IMG/VR virus record: IMGVR_UViG_3300048588_000283
Location: 1 to 36,942 of that record
Strand: one strand, 5' to 3'
Length of the DNA stretch: 36,942 nt
Origin: a virus
The notes under the pieces were generated by a model. That model ran no database searches, was not told the DNA's origin, and was given only the letters and a program-made list of their open reading frames with translations. This document shows positions 13,424 through 20,880 of the stretch, one piece after another. The position numbers and the translations under genes are program-made. Each line of letters starts with the position of its first letter. Position 1 is the first letter of the stretch.

Positions 13424-13501
13424 TGCCGGGTGGAGCAGCTAGGTAGCTCGCCAGACTCATGCTCTGGAGGTCGCGCGGTTCGAATCCCGCCCCGGCTACC
13501 A
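13424..13501 (+). tRNA. tRNA with CAT anticodon (Met or Ile2), irregular
   Basis: A 78-base cloverleaf with encoded CCA: acceptor tgccggg/cccggct, D-stem gagc/gctc, anticodon stem ccaga/tctgg around ctcatgc (anticodon CAT), T-loop ttcgaat. Two defects are visible. The first acceptor pair would be T-T, and the T-stem pairs fully only if one C is bulged. It may be an unusual but working tRNA-Met, an Ile2 tRNA (CAT read as AUA), or a decaying copy. It sits alone before the late genes. Confidence 0.85.
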
Positions 13502-13516
13502 ACCAGGGCAGGTGAC

Positions 13517-13777
13517 ATGAGACGCATCGGCGGCCACCGCTGGCGCAAGCTCGTCGAACGCGTCCTCGCCGAAGAAGGCAGCATCTGCCACCTCTGCGGC
13601 CTACCAGGCGCCGACAGCGCCGACCACCTCATCCCGGTCAAGTACCGGCCCGACCTCGAGTTCGACCGCGCCAACCTCCGAGCCGTCCACCACAAGAACG
13701 CCGGTCGCTGCAACCGCAAGCGCGGAGACCGGCCCCTGCCACAGCCCGTCACCCTGCGCACGTCGCAGCCTTGGTGA
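13517..13777 (+). CDS. Packaging-associated HNH endonuclease
   Basis: 86 aa. Compact HNH domain: [20 protein letters not shown], then [18 protein letters not shown], with the two Cys of the zinc site and the H-N-H core. Small HNH proteins directly upstream of terminase genes take part in cutting at cos or pac in HK97-like phages. This position makes a packaging role more likely than homing, unlike the other three HNH genes here. Confidence 0.88.
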   Translation: MRRIGGHRWRKLVERVLAEEGSICHLCGLPGADSADHLIPVKYRPDLEFDRANLRAVHHKNAGRCNRKRGDRPLPQPVTLRTSQPW

Positions 13778-13901
13778 CTCGACCCGCATGGGTGGGGGAC
13801 CACCCCTCCCCGGGGGGCCTGGGGGCGATTGTCCGGGGGCTCAGTCGCGTTTCTCTCCCCGAGCGTGGCTGGTCACGCTAAGCCGCTGGAAGGACTCCGT
13901 G
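13778..13901. other. GC-rich gap before terminase, candidate packaging site
   Basis: A 124-base gene-free stretch between the HNH and small-terminase genes. It contains G-runs and C-runs with a near-palindromic ccaccc/gggtgg element and ctccccggggggcc. In phages with this gene order the cos or pac site lies here. No overhang can be read from sequence alone, and a promoter for late genes is not evident. Confidence 0.4.
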
Positions 13902-14297
13902 ATGGAACGCGACTGCGACCGTTGCGGGGGCACCTACGTGGCGAAGCGGTCGACTTCGCGGTTCTGTTCGCCGCGGTGTCGGAAGCAGGCGTCGCGCCAT
14001 CCTGTGGAGCTGGTCGAGTCGTCTGGGTCGGTCGAGCAGCCGGAGTCGGCGTCGGTGTCCGATGCCACACGGACGGAGCTGCGGGCGGCGGGGTCGTTGG
14101 ATTCGGCTTTGGGTCAGGCTGCGCTTCGCCTCGCGTTGCTGGTCGACATGCAGGGCCCGATGTCGGGGTCGGCTGCGGCGTCGCTGGTGAAGGAGTGGCG
14201 GGTGACGCTGGCGGAGGCTGTGAAGCAGCAGGCGGCGCCGACATCGCTGGTGGACGAGCTGCGGAAGCGCCGTGAGCAGCGCCGTTCTGTCTCGTAG
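13902..14297 (+). CDS. Putative small terminase subunit with zinc ribbon
   Basis: 131 aa. N-terminal ribbon CDRCGGTYVAKRSTSRFC followed by CRKQ, then a variable acidic linker and a helical C-terminal half (SLDSALGQAALRLALLVDMQ, LVKEWRVTLAEAV) that could form the oligomerisation part. It directly precedes and overlaps the large terminase by 26 bases, the usual TerS place. Actinophage proteins of this layout are often annotated as small terminases. DNA recognition by the ribbon is plausible but not shown. Confidence 0.7.
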   Translation: MERDCDRCGGTYVAKRSTSRFCSPRCRKQASRHPVELVESSGSVEQPESASVSDATRTELRAAGSLDSALGQAALRLALLVDMQGPMSGSAAASLVKEWRVTLAEAVKQQAAPTSLVDELRKRREQRRSVS

Positions 14298-15762
14298 CGG
14301 GGCACTGCCGACGTACTTGTGGATTCCGGAGGGGGCCCGGTTCGACGCGGCTGATGAGGCCGCGGATCTGGCTCGAGCCCTGGGGGACCAGGTCGACGAG
14401 CCGGAGGAGGCTGCGCTTCGAGTGCTGCTGGCCGAGGACGCCAGGGGCCGGCGGATCGCGCTGGAGTCGGGCCTGTTCTGTGGCAGGCAGAACGTGAAGA
14501 CGTGGGCCGGTCAGCGGATGGTCATCTACCGCGGCTGGGTCCATGACCTCAAGCGGATCGTGTGGACCGCGCACCTGTACAAGACGACGCAGGACACGTT
14601 CTTCGAGCTGCTGAACCTGATCGAGGCGCATGCCTGGCTGGAGCAGCAGGTGCTGAAGGTGTCTCGCGGCAACGGTGAGGAAGGCATCCACCTGCGGAAC
14701 GGGTGCCAGATCGACTTCGTGGCCCGGTCGCAGAAGTCCGCTCGAGGGTGGGCGGCGGATGAGGTCGTAGGGGATGAGGGCCTGTACCTGACGCCGGCGA
14801 TGATCGGCGCAGTGTTCCCAACGCTGTCGAGCCGGCCGGATCCGCACTTCACGCACCTGTCGAGCCCCGGCCTGCCGTCGTCAGATGTGATCCGGGCGGT
14901 GCGGGACCGTGGCCGTGCCGGTGGTGATCCGTCCCTGTCGTACGGGGAGTGGACGAGTGAGCGTGGCCGCTGCGTGGATGTCGAGTGTCGGCACAAGCCC
15001 GGCACTGTCGGGTGCCAGCTCGACGACCTGGACAAGGTGAGGCAGGCGAACCCGGCGCACCCGCGGCGCATCAGCCTGGACTACATCCGCTCTGAGCGGC
15101 GGGCGATGCCCGTTGCGGAGTACATGCGCGAGCGGCTGGGATGGTGGGAAGACCCGCCGCGGGAAGACGAGTCGACGTCACCGTTCCCCGTGGAACAGTG
15201 GCACGGCCTGGCTGATCCCGGTTCGCGGATCGAGCCTGGTTCGCCGATCGTGTTCTCGGTCGACGTGTCCTGGGACCGTTCACGGGCGTGGGTCGCGGTC
15301 GCGGGGCTGAACCAGCACGGCGTCCCGCATGGGGAGGTCGCGCACACGAACTTCGGCACCGACTGGGTGCTGGACTGGCTGGTCAAGCGTGTTGCTGCTC
15401 GAGGGCCGATGAAGATCGGCCTGCAGGGCGGCAACTCGCCGGTGTCGAGCCTGATCGAGCCGCTGGAGAAAGCGTTCGGCGACCTGGTCGAGACCATGGC
15501 CGGACCGGACCTGACCAGGGCGCACGGCGCCCTGTTCGACGCGATCACGGCTGGCAGCGTCGCCCATATCGGGCAGGAGCAGGTCGATGACGGCATCACC
15601 CGCGGCGTCCCTAAGACCCTTGGTGACGGGTGGGTGCTCGACCGGCGGAACTCTCCCGTCGACGTCGCGGGCGCGGTCGCTGTGATCGAGGCCCTGTACC
15701 TGCTGCAGACCACTGAGCCGCCGGCCCCCAAGCGGGTGTCGGTCCCGAAACGACTTCGCTAG
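14272..15762 (+). CDS. terL: Large terminase subunit
   Basis: 496 aa from a GTG. Packaging ATPase: Walker A-like FCGRQNVKT at about 69-77, Walker B VVGDEG at about 165-170 with the adjacent acidic pair, and a motif HLSSPG near 195-200. RNase-H-fold nuclease: VFSVDVSW with D331 and a conserved YMRERLGWW segment before it. Length fits headful or cos TerL proteins. It pumps DNA into the prohead through the portal encoded next and cuts the concatemer. Adjacent HNH, TerS and portal agree. Confidence 0.95.
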   Translation: MSSAVLSRSGALPTYLWIPEGARFDAADEAADLARALGDQVDEPEEAALRVLLAEDARGRRIALESGLFCGRQNVKTWAGQRMVIYRGWVHDLKRIVWTAHLYKTTQDTFFELLNLIEAHAWLEQQVLKVSRGNGEEGIHLRNGCQIDFVARSQKSARGWAADEVVGDEGLYLTPAMIGAVFPTLSSRPDPHFTHLSSPGLPSSDVIRAVRDRGRAGGDPSLSYGEWTSERGRCVDVECRHKPGTVGCQLDDLDKVRQANPAHPRRISLDYIRSERRAMPVAEYMRERLGWWEDPPREDESTSPFPVEQWHGLADPGSRIEPGSPIVFSVDVSWDRSRAWVAVAGLNQHGVPHGEVAHTNFGTDWVLDWLVKRVAARGPMKIGLQGGNSPVSSLIEPLEKAFGDLVETMAGPDLTRAHGALFDAITAGSVAHIGQEQVDDGITRGVPKTLGDGWVLDRRNSPVDVAGAVAVIEALYLLQTTEPPAPKRVSVPKRLR

Positions 15763-15771
15763 GAGGCGAGC

Positions 15772-17151
15772 GTGACTGTCGACGCGTTCGCCGTGGACCG
15801 CACCAAGATGACTGACGGCGGTGTGGAGTCTCCTGGTTGGTGGGTGCAGCAGCTCGACCGGTCGATGCAGCGGAAGCGGCCCCTGCTGCAGCTGCTGCAG
15901 TCCTATGACGAGGGCAACGCCCCGCTGATGGACATCGCGCCCACGGTGCGGGAGGCGTATCTGGCGTTCCAGAAGCGTGCCCGGACGAACTTCGCCAGCC
16001 TGGTCGTGGACGCCATGATCGACCGCATCCAGGTCGCCGGTATCCGTACCGGGGCTGGCGCCGATGAGTACGGCGATCAGCTGGCGTGGGACTGGTGGCA
16101 GGCCAACGAGCTCGACGCGGACGCCAACGTCCTGCATCGGTCGGTGTTCGTGATGGGCGAGGCGTACGCCATCGCCGGCGACCTCGACCCGGACACTGGT
16201 GTGCCGGTCGTCACTGTCGAGGACCCGCGGCAGATGGCGGTCGCGACGGATCCGCTGCGGCGACGTCGGGTGCGGGCAGCACTGAAGCGGTTCACCGACG
16301 AGTGGACCGGGCTGGATCACGCGTACCTGTACCTGCGCGGCGAGCAGGGCGGCCCGGCGTTGGTGTTCCGGGCGGAGAACTCGAAGCGTCGCGGCTGGGA
16401 GTGGCTGGGGGAGCCTCAGCGGCTGCCGTTCTCGCAGGCTCCGGTCGTGTGGTTCCCGAACCAGCTGAGCATCGACGGCCGGAAGGTGTTCGGCGAGTTC
16501 CAGAAGCACATCGACGTGCTCGACCGGATCAACTCCACGGTCCTGCAGCGGATCGTGACGGGCGCGATGCAGGCGTTCCGGCAGCGGATCCTGAAGAACC
16601 TGCCCACGCACGACAAGGACGGCGTCGAGATCGACTACGAGGGCATGTTCGCCGCCGACCCTGCGGCGCTGTGGAACCTGCCTGAGGGCGTCGACGTATG
16701 GGAGTCTCAGGTCACTGACCTGACCCCGATGCTGATGGCCGCCCGGGACGACATCAAGGACCTGGCGGCCGTGACACGGACACCGCTGCCGTCGCTGATG
16801 CCCGATGGAGCGAACCAGTCCGCCGCGAACTCCGAACTCGTCGAGTCCGGGCTGATCTTCAAGGCGATCGACCGGATGACCGCGCTGTCGGAGCCGTGGG
16901 AGCAGCTGCAGCAGCTGCAGTTCCTGTGGGCCGGCGACGTGGAGCGGGCAGCCCGGCGGGACATGGAGATCCTGTGGATGCCGCCCAGCATCCCGTCGAT
17001 GGCTGAGCGGTTCGACGCCGCATCGAAGGCACAGGCCGCGGGCCTGCCAGACGCCTACATCCGGCGGAACGTCCTCGGCATGACGCCGCAGGAGATCGCC
17101 CGGTACGCGGCTGAGCCCGCGGCACAGACTCAGGAGCCGTCCGGCTCCTAG
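15772..17151 (+). CDS. Portal protein (SPP1 gp6-like family)
   Basis: 459 aa from a GTG with strong RBS (aggaggcgag). The long N-terminal helix region with YDEGNAPL, the NFASLVVDAMIDRIQVAGIR segment, the YLYLRG strand region and the later PLPSLMPDGANQSA...S pattern match the SPP1 gp6-like portal family of actinophages. The portal dodecamer forms the DNA channel and the head-tail vertex. A Gln/Leu-rich wing region (WEQLQQLQFLWAGD) and a disordered C-terminus are typical. Confidence 0.93.
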   Translation: MTVDAFAVDRTKMTDGGVESPGWWVQQLDRSMQRKRPLLQLLQSYDEGNAPLMDIAPTVREAYLAFQKRARTNFASLVVDAMIDRIQVAGIRTGAGADEYGDQLAWDWWQANELDADANVLHRSVFVMGEAYAIAGDLDPDTGVPVVTVEDPRQMAVATDPLRRRRVRAALKRFTDEWTGLDHAYLYLRGEQGGPALVFRAENSKRRGWEWLGEPQRLPFSQAPVVWFPNQLSIDGRKVFGEFQKHIDVLDRINSTVLQRIVTGAMQAFRQRILKNLPTHDKDGVEIDYEGMFAADPAALWNLPEGVDVWESQVTDLTPMLMAARDDIKDLAAVTRTPLPSLMPDGANQSAANSELVESGLIFKAIDRMTALSEPWEQLQQLQFLWAGDVERAARRDMEILWMPPSIPSMAERFDAASKAQAAGLPDAYIRRNVLGMTPQEIARYAAEPAAQTQEPSGS

Positions 17152-17230
17152 GCGTGACGGCTGCGCTTCAGCCGGTACGGGCGACGACGGCCCTCAACGT
17201 CGGCATGTGGACGCACTGACGGAGCCTGAC

Positions 17231-17872
17231 ATGAGCGACAGCACCCTGCCCACCCACCCGCGCACCGGACTGACTGCGGTCGGCTTTCGGCGCAACGGCG
17301 CCCCGATCTGGCCGATCCTCGGCGGGTCCGAGGACGGCGGCGACCCGCCCGCCGGCGACGGGCAGGAGAACCCGCCCGCTGGTGACCAGCCGCCCGCCGA
17401 CCCGCCCAAGACGTACACGCAGGCGGACATCGACAAGGCCGTCGAGGCCCGGCTCGCCCGTGAGCGGTCCAAGTTCAAGGATTACGACGACATCAAGGCC
17501 AAGGCCGCCCGCCTCGACGAGCTCGAGCAGGCGAACGCCAGCGACCTGGAGAAGGCCGTCAAGGCCGCCCAGGACGAGACCAGGGCCGCCGTGGTCCGCG
17601 AGTACGGGCAGAAGCTCGCCGCGGGGATCCTGAAGGCCGAGCTGTCGCAGCGGATGAAGCCCGCCGACGCGGACGCCCTCATCAGCGACCTGAACCTGGG
17701 CAAGTTCGTCACCGACGACGGCGACGTCGACAGTGACGCGCTCAAGGCCGTCATCGACCGGGTCGCCCCCAAGGGTCAAGCCGACCTCGGCCAGGGCAGC
17801 CGCGGCGGCCAGGCCAAGCCGAAGTCCCTCAACGAGGCCATCGCGAACCACTACACCCCGGCCCGTTCCTGA
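17231..17872 (+). CDS. Capsid scaffolding protein
   Basis: 213 aa. N-terminal disordered Gly/Pro/Asp region, then a predicted coiled coil (TYTQADIDKAVEARLARER, AKAARLDELEQANASDLEKA) and a C-terminal helix-rich end. This composition, and its place between portal and capsid genes, are typical of scaffolds, which shape the prohead and leave before DNA enters. No protease gene is seen next to it. The ATG at 17231 was preferred to an upstream start at 17207 because of its RBS. Confidence 0.88.
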   Translation: MSDSTLPTHPRTGLTAVGFRRNGAPIWPILGGSEDGGDPPAGDGQENPPAGDQPPADPPKTYTQADIDKAVEARLARERSKFKDYDDIKAKAARLDELEQANASDLEKAVKAAQDETRAAVVREYGQKLAAGILKAELSQRMKPADADALISDLNLGKFVTDDGDVDSDALKAVIDRVAPKGQADLGQGSRGGQAKPKSLNEAIANHYTPARS

Positions 17873-17926
17873 ACCCCCTGAGCCTGCGTTGGCGAGGGGT
17901 CAACCCACCTCCAGAAGGAGAATGCA

Positions 17927-18934
17927 ATGGCGATCACTCTCGCTGACGCTGCTCTGAACACCCAGAACGACATCGACTTCCAGGTGATCGAGCAGTTCCG
18001 CAAGGAGTCTTGGCTCCTCGACAACATGCTGTTCGACCAGGCCGTCAACCCGGCCGGCGGCGGCGCCACCCTCACCTACGGGTACACCCGTGAGAAGACC
18101 GAGCGTGCGGCCGCGTTCCGCGCGATCAACGCCGAGTACACGGCGGCCGACGCCGAGCGTGAGCAGGTCACGACCACGCTGAAGCCCCTCGGCGGCTCGT
18201 TCGAGATCGACCGGATCCTGTCGGCCCTGGGCCCGGCCCAGACCAACGAGGTCGCGTTCCAGCTCGCCCAGGTCGTCAAGTCGACCCGCACCAAGTTCGC
18301 CGACGAGTTCATCAACGGCGACACCGCAGTCGACGCGAACGGCTTCAACGGCCTGGACAAGATCCTCACCGGAACGTCGACGGAGATCATCCCCGGCGGC
18401 GCCTCGGCGTACGTCGACTGGTCCGCGGCCACGGTCGACACCGAGGGCGAGGCCCACACGGCGATCGACCTGCTCGACCAGCTCGTGTACGCCCTCGACG
18501 GGCCCGCGTCGGCTCTGCTGTGCAACACGCAGGGCTTCCTGCGCGTCAAGGCGATCGCCCGCCGCGCCGGGTACTACACCCGAGCGGAGAACGCGTTCGG
18601 CCAGATGGTCGAGTTCTACGGCAACGTCCCGATCGTCGACCTGGGGGCCAAGCCGGCGTCCAGCAACCCGATCATCCCGACCGAGACCCGCGACCCCGAC
18701 GGGGCCGGTGGCGGTGGCAACATCACGAACCTGACCGACATCTACGCGGTCCGGCTCGCTGAGGACGCCGTCCACTCCGTCGCCGTGGCCGGCAGCCCGC
18801 TGCTGCAGACCTGGCTTCCGGACTTCTCCACCGCCGGCGCGGTGAAGAAGGGCGAGGTCGAGATGGGCCCGGTCAGCATCGTGGTGAAGAAGACCCGCGC
18901 CGCCGCCGTGCTGCGCAACGTCAAGGTCGCCTGA
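17927..18934 (+). CDS. Major capsid protein
   Basis: 335 aa with an excellent RBS (agaaggagaa), as expected for the most abundant virion protein. The N-terminal arm (QNDIDFQVIEQFRKESWLLD), the beta-rich region GATLTYGYTREKTERAAAFR, a KSTRTKFADEFINGD spine helix and the C-terminal VSIVVKKTRAAAVL strand resemble HK97-fold capsids of actinophages. It follows the scaffold gene. No decoration protein gene is obvious unless it is the N-terminal part of the next frame. Confidence 0.93.
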   Translation: MAITLADAALNTQNDIDFQVIEQFRKESWLLDNMLFDQAVNPAGGGATLTYGYTREKTERAAAFRAINAEYTAADAEREQVTTTLKPLGGSFEIDRILSALGPAQTNEVAFQLAQVVKSTRTKFADEFINGDTAVDANGFNGLDKILTGTSTEIIPGGASAYVDWSAATVDTEGEAHTAIDLLDQLVYALDGPASALLCNTQGFLRVKAIARRAGYYTRAENAFGQMVEFYGNVPIVDLGAKPASSNPIIPTETRDPDGAGGGGNITNLTDIYAVRLAEDAVHSVAVAGSPLLQTWLPDFSTAGAVKKGEVEMGPVSIVVKKTRAAAVLRNVKVA

Positions 18935-19635
18935 TGCAGGTCATGACGCCCGTTGCCGGGTTCACCGGCGAGGTCGCCGGGGTGCACTTCGTCGACGGTG
19001 TCGGCGAGACGAGCGACCCTCGCGCGCTGGCGTACTTCTCCCGCCACGGCTACCAGCTCGGGGACGCCCCCGCGCCGTCGCCCGTGGTCGAGGAGGAGCC
19101 CGCGCCCGTCGAGGAGACCACGGACTCCGAGGAGCCCGTGGTCGAGGAGGAGCCCGCCCCGCGCGGGCGCCGCCGCTCATACCCACCCCACGTGTGTGGG
19201 GGCCGGACACGATCCGGCCACCACACAGGGAGACCACCACTGGAGGAAGCCATGGCCCTGATCACCATCAGCGACCTCGAGGCGCACCTCCAGCAGGCCC
19301 TGGCCTTCAGCGCCAATGGCGCCGACGCCGCCCAGGCCGCCATCGACGACGCCTCCGGCGCCGTCAACGGCTACAAGAACCTCGCCTCCCACGGCTGGGA
19401 CGCCACCACCTGCCCCGACAGCGTCAAGCTCGTCGTCAAGCGCGTCGCCGGGCGCCTGCTGACCAACCCCCAGCAGCGCACCAATTACACCGGGCCTGAC
19501 GGCCTGAACTACACCGGCGGACCCGTTCGCCTGCTCACCGACGATGAGCGCGAGCAGCTCGACGTGTGGGTGCCGCGCTCAACCAAGGTCGGCATGATCC
19601 GCATGACCGCTGCTCCTTGGTCCGTGCCGCAGTGA
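18934..19635 (+). CDS. Head protein / head-tail connector, fused frame
   Basis: One open frame of 233 aa joins two parts. Residues 1-about 85 start GFTGEVAGVHFVDGVGET and become Pro/Glu-rich (repeated VVEEEPAP), like a small head-associated protein. Residues from 107 look like a head-tail connector. Between them lie a hairpin and an RBS with ATG at 19252, as between two genes, but no stop codon. Either the stop of the first gene was lost, or a 233-aa readthrough protein is made as well as the short one. Confidence 0.65.
   Translation: MQVMTPVAGFTGEVAGVHFVDGVGETSDPRALAYFSRHGYQLGDAPAPSPVVEEEPAPVEETTDSEEPVVEEEPAPRGRRRSYPPHVCGGRTRSGHHTGRPPLEEAMALITISDLEAHLQQALAFSANGADAAQAAIDDASGAVNGYKNLASHGWDATTCPDSVKLVVKRVAGRLLTNPQQRTNYTGPDGLNYTGGPVRLLTDDEREQLDVWVPRSTKVGMIRMTAAPWSVPQ
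19194..19226 (+). other. Hairpin inside the fused connector frame
   Basis: The arms gtgtgggggccgga (19194-19207) and tccggccaccacac (19213-19226) pair at 13 of 14 positions around a 5-base loop. It sits where an intergenic region would be expected, about 25 bases before the RBS of the connector start at 19252. It may modulate translation of the internal start or mark the former gene boundary. Confidence 0.6.
19252..19635 (+). CDS. Head-tail connector (gp6/HK97-like) from internal start
   Basis: 127 aa. The ATG follows tggaggaagc, a strong RBS. The product begins MALITISDLEAHLQQALAF and continues with a helical domain (AAIDDASGAVNGYKNL, KLVVKRVAGRLLTNP), the typical adaptor fold of Phage_connect_1/HK97 gp6-like proteins that sit below the portal. 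It is in frame with the upstream head gene, so it is also the C-terminal part of the 233-aa frame. The stop overlaps the next GTG start. Confidence 0.8.
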   Translation: MALITISDLEAHLQQALAFSANGADAAQAAIDDASGAVNGYKNLASHGWDATTCPDSVKLVVKRVAGRLLTNPQQRTNYTGPDGLNYTGGPVRLLTDDEREQLDVWVPRSTKVGMIRMTAAPWSVPQ

Positions 19636-20129
19636 CTGCCGCATCGCACTACGCCTCCAAGCTGCGGTCGAAGCAGCGTTCCCGTGCGCTGGCCGAGCAG
19701 GGCACAGGTGCGGTCGTCATGGACCGCATCGATCAGCTGATCGACGTGTCGACGGACCTGTCGCCGGTGTGGCCGGTGCTGGGCCGGCTGTGGGCCGAGC
19801 GGCAGCGGCAGGTCTTCGCGACTGGGTCGAATGGCCGGTGGGCGCCGTTGAAGGCGTCCACGGTCGTGATCAAGCGCCGTGAGGGCCTGTCGAATGATCC
19901 GCTGGTCGCGACCCGGACCCTGCTGGGGGAGGTGTCTCGGGAGGAGCCCCGCTCCTCCGGGACGCACTTCGTGGTCTTCGGGCCCGTGAAGGGCGCTGTC
20001 ATCGACTACGCGAAGTTCCACATGAAGGGCCAGGGCGTGCCGCAGCGGCATCCGGTGCCGCGGTTCACGCCGACGGAGCGGAAGCGGTTCCTGGAGAAGA
20101 TGGCTGAGCAGCTCGGGTTCCGGCCATGA
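19632..20129 (+). CDS. Tail completion / morphogenesis protein (gpS-like)
   Basis: 165 aa from a GTG overlapping the previous stop (GTGA). Features match the phage virion morphogenesis family (P2 gpS, Phage_tail_S): RWAPLKASTVVIKRREG, then ATRTLLGEVSREE, a strand pair ending in VVFGPVKGAVIDYAKFHMKG and RHPVPRFTPTERKRF. These proteins complete the head-tail joint. Next in order is a terminator-like gene. The open frame extends upstream of the GTG, but there it overlaps the connector. Confidence 0.82.
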   Translation: MTAASHYASKLRSKQRSRALAEQGTGAVVMDRIDQLIDVSTDLSPVWPVLGRLWAERQRQVFATGSNGRWAPLKASTVVIKRREGLSNDPLVATRTLLGEVSREEPRSSGTHFVVFGPVKGAVIDYAKFHMKGQGVPQRHPVPRFTPTERKRFLEKMAEQLGFRP

Positions 20130-20719
20130 ACGGACATGAGCAGGTCAAGACCGCGGTGCGGGACTACCTGGAGCTGTGGGTGCCGATCCGGCTGGAGCTG
20201 GTGCGGCAGACCCTCGAGGTCGACGGCCCCGGCGACCCCAACTCGTACCGGATCGCGGATGCCCTGCCGGACAACGACCCGTCGCTGTACCCGGCGGTGG
20301 TGATCACTTCGACCCGGACACTCGGCATGGGACGCCGTCAGGCCACCGCGACCGGTGAGATCGCCGTGTTCGACGTCGACTACGAGGTCACCGTCCTCGT
20401 CGCCGCGCAGTACACGGACTTCCGGGACGAGGAGACCGCAGTCGCGTACCGGGACCGTCTCCTGCTCGCGGTCCGCGAGTGCGTGCTCTTGCCGGCCGCG
20501 TTGAACGACACCACCCACATCCTGGCGACGATCCCGGACGAGGTGACCGGTGCGGCGTCGCAGACGCTGCGCGGCGCGCCGCTGGCCGCGGGCCAGATCA
20601 CGTTCGTCGTCCGTTCCGCCGAGGCTCTCATGCCGACGGTGACGCTCGCCGAGATCGTCGGCGGTGACGTCACCGTGACCCCTGTCGACGCTTCCGTCGG
20701 CGTCCTGCCCACCCAGTGA
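20126..20719 (+). CDS. Putative tail terminator / neck protein
   Basis: 197 aa. The start overlaps the previous stop. Mixed alpha/beta: a long N-terminal helix, then strands (YPAVVITSTRTLGMG, IAVFDVDYEVTVLVAAQY) and a C-terminal helix region typical of tail terminator proteins (gpU-like), which cap the tail and join it to the head. Size and place between gpS-like and the sheath agree. The assignment is by fold pattern and synteny, not by a signature motif. Confidence 0.65.
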   Translation: MNGHEQVKTAVRDYLELWVPIRLELVRQTLEVDGPGDPNSYRIADALPDNDPSLYPAVVITSTRTLGMGRRQATATGEIAVFDVDYEVTVLVAAQYTDFRDEETAVAYRDRLLLAVRECVLLPAALNDTTHILATIPDEVTGAASQTLRGAPLAAGQITFVVRSAEALMPTVTLAEIVGGDVTVTPVDASVGVLPTQ

Positions 20720-20727
20720 GGATCCCC

Positions 20728-20880
20728 ATGTCCCGCATCAACACGACCATGACGGTGTCTGTCGACCTGGTCCCCGCCCCCGTCGAGCCGGAGCCCGCCC
20801 CTGAGGCCCCGGCCCGCAAGCCCAGCAAGTCCGACGCGGCGAAGGCCGACGTCGCCGATGAGTCCGAGGAGACGCCGTGA
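20728..20880 (+). CDS. 50-aa acidic, Ala/Pro-rich protein before the sheath
   Basis: ATG with RBS-like gaggatc; ends in GTGA overlapping the sheath start. Product has a beta-like start (MSRINTTMTVSVDLVPAP) and then a disordered region rich in Pro, Glu, Ala and Lys. No family recognised. Coupling to the sheath suggests a small structural or assembly factor. A reading error or leader-peptide role cannot be excluded. Confidence 0.6.
   Translation: MSRINTTMTVSVDLVPAPVEPEPAPEAPARKPSKSDAAKADVADESEETP

Noticed and set aside
15280-16611. 443-codon minus-strand open frame across terL and portal
   Set aside because: Antisense shadow of two well-recognised packaging genes, with Arg/His-rich composition typical of such shadows in GC-rich DNA.
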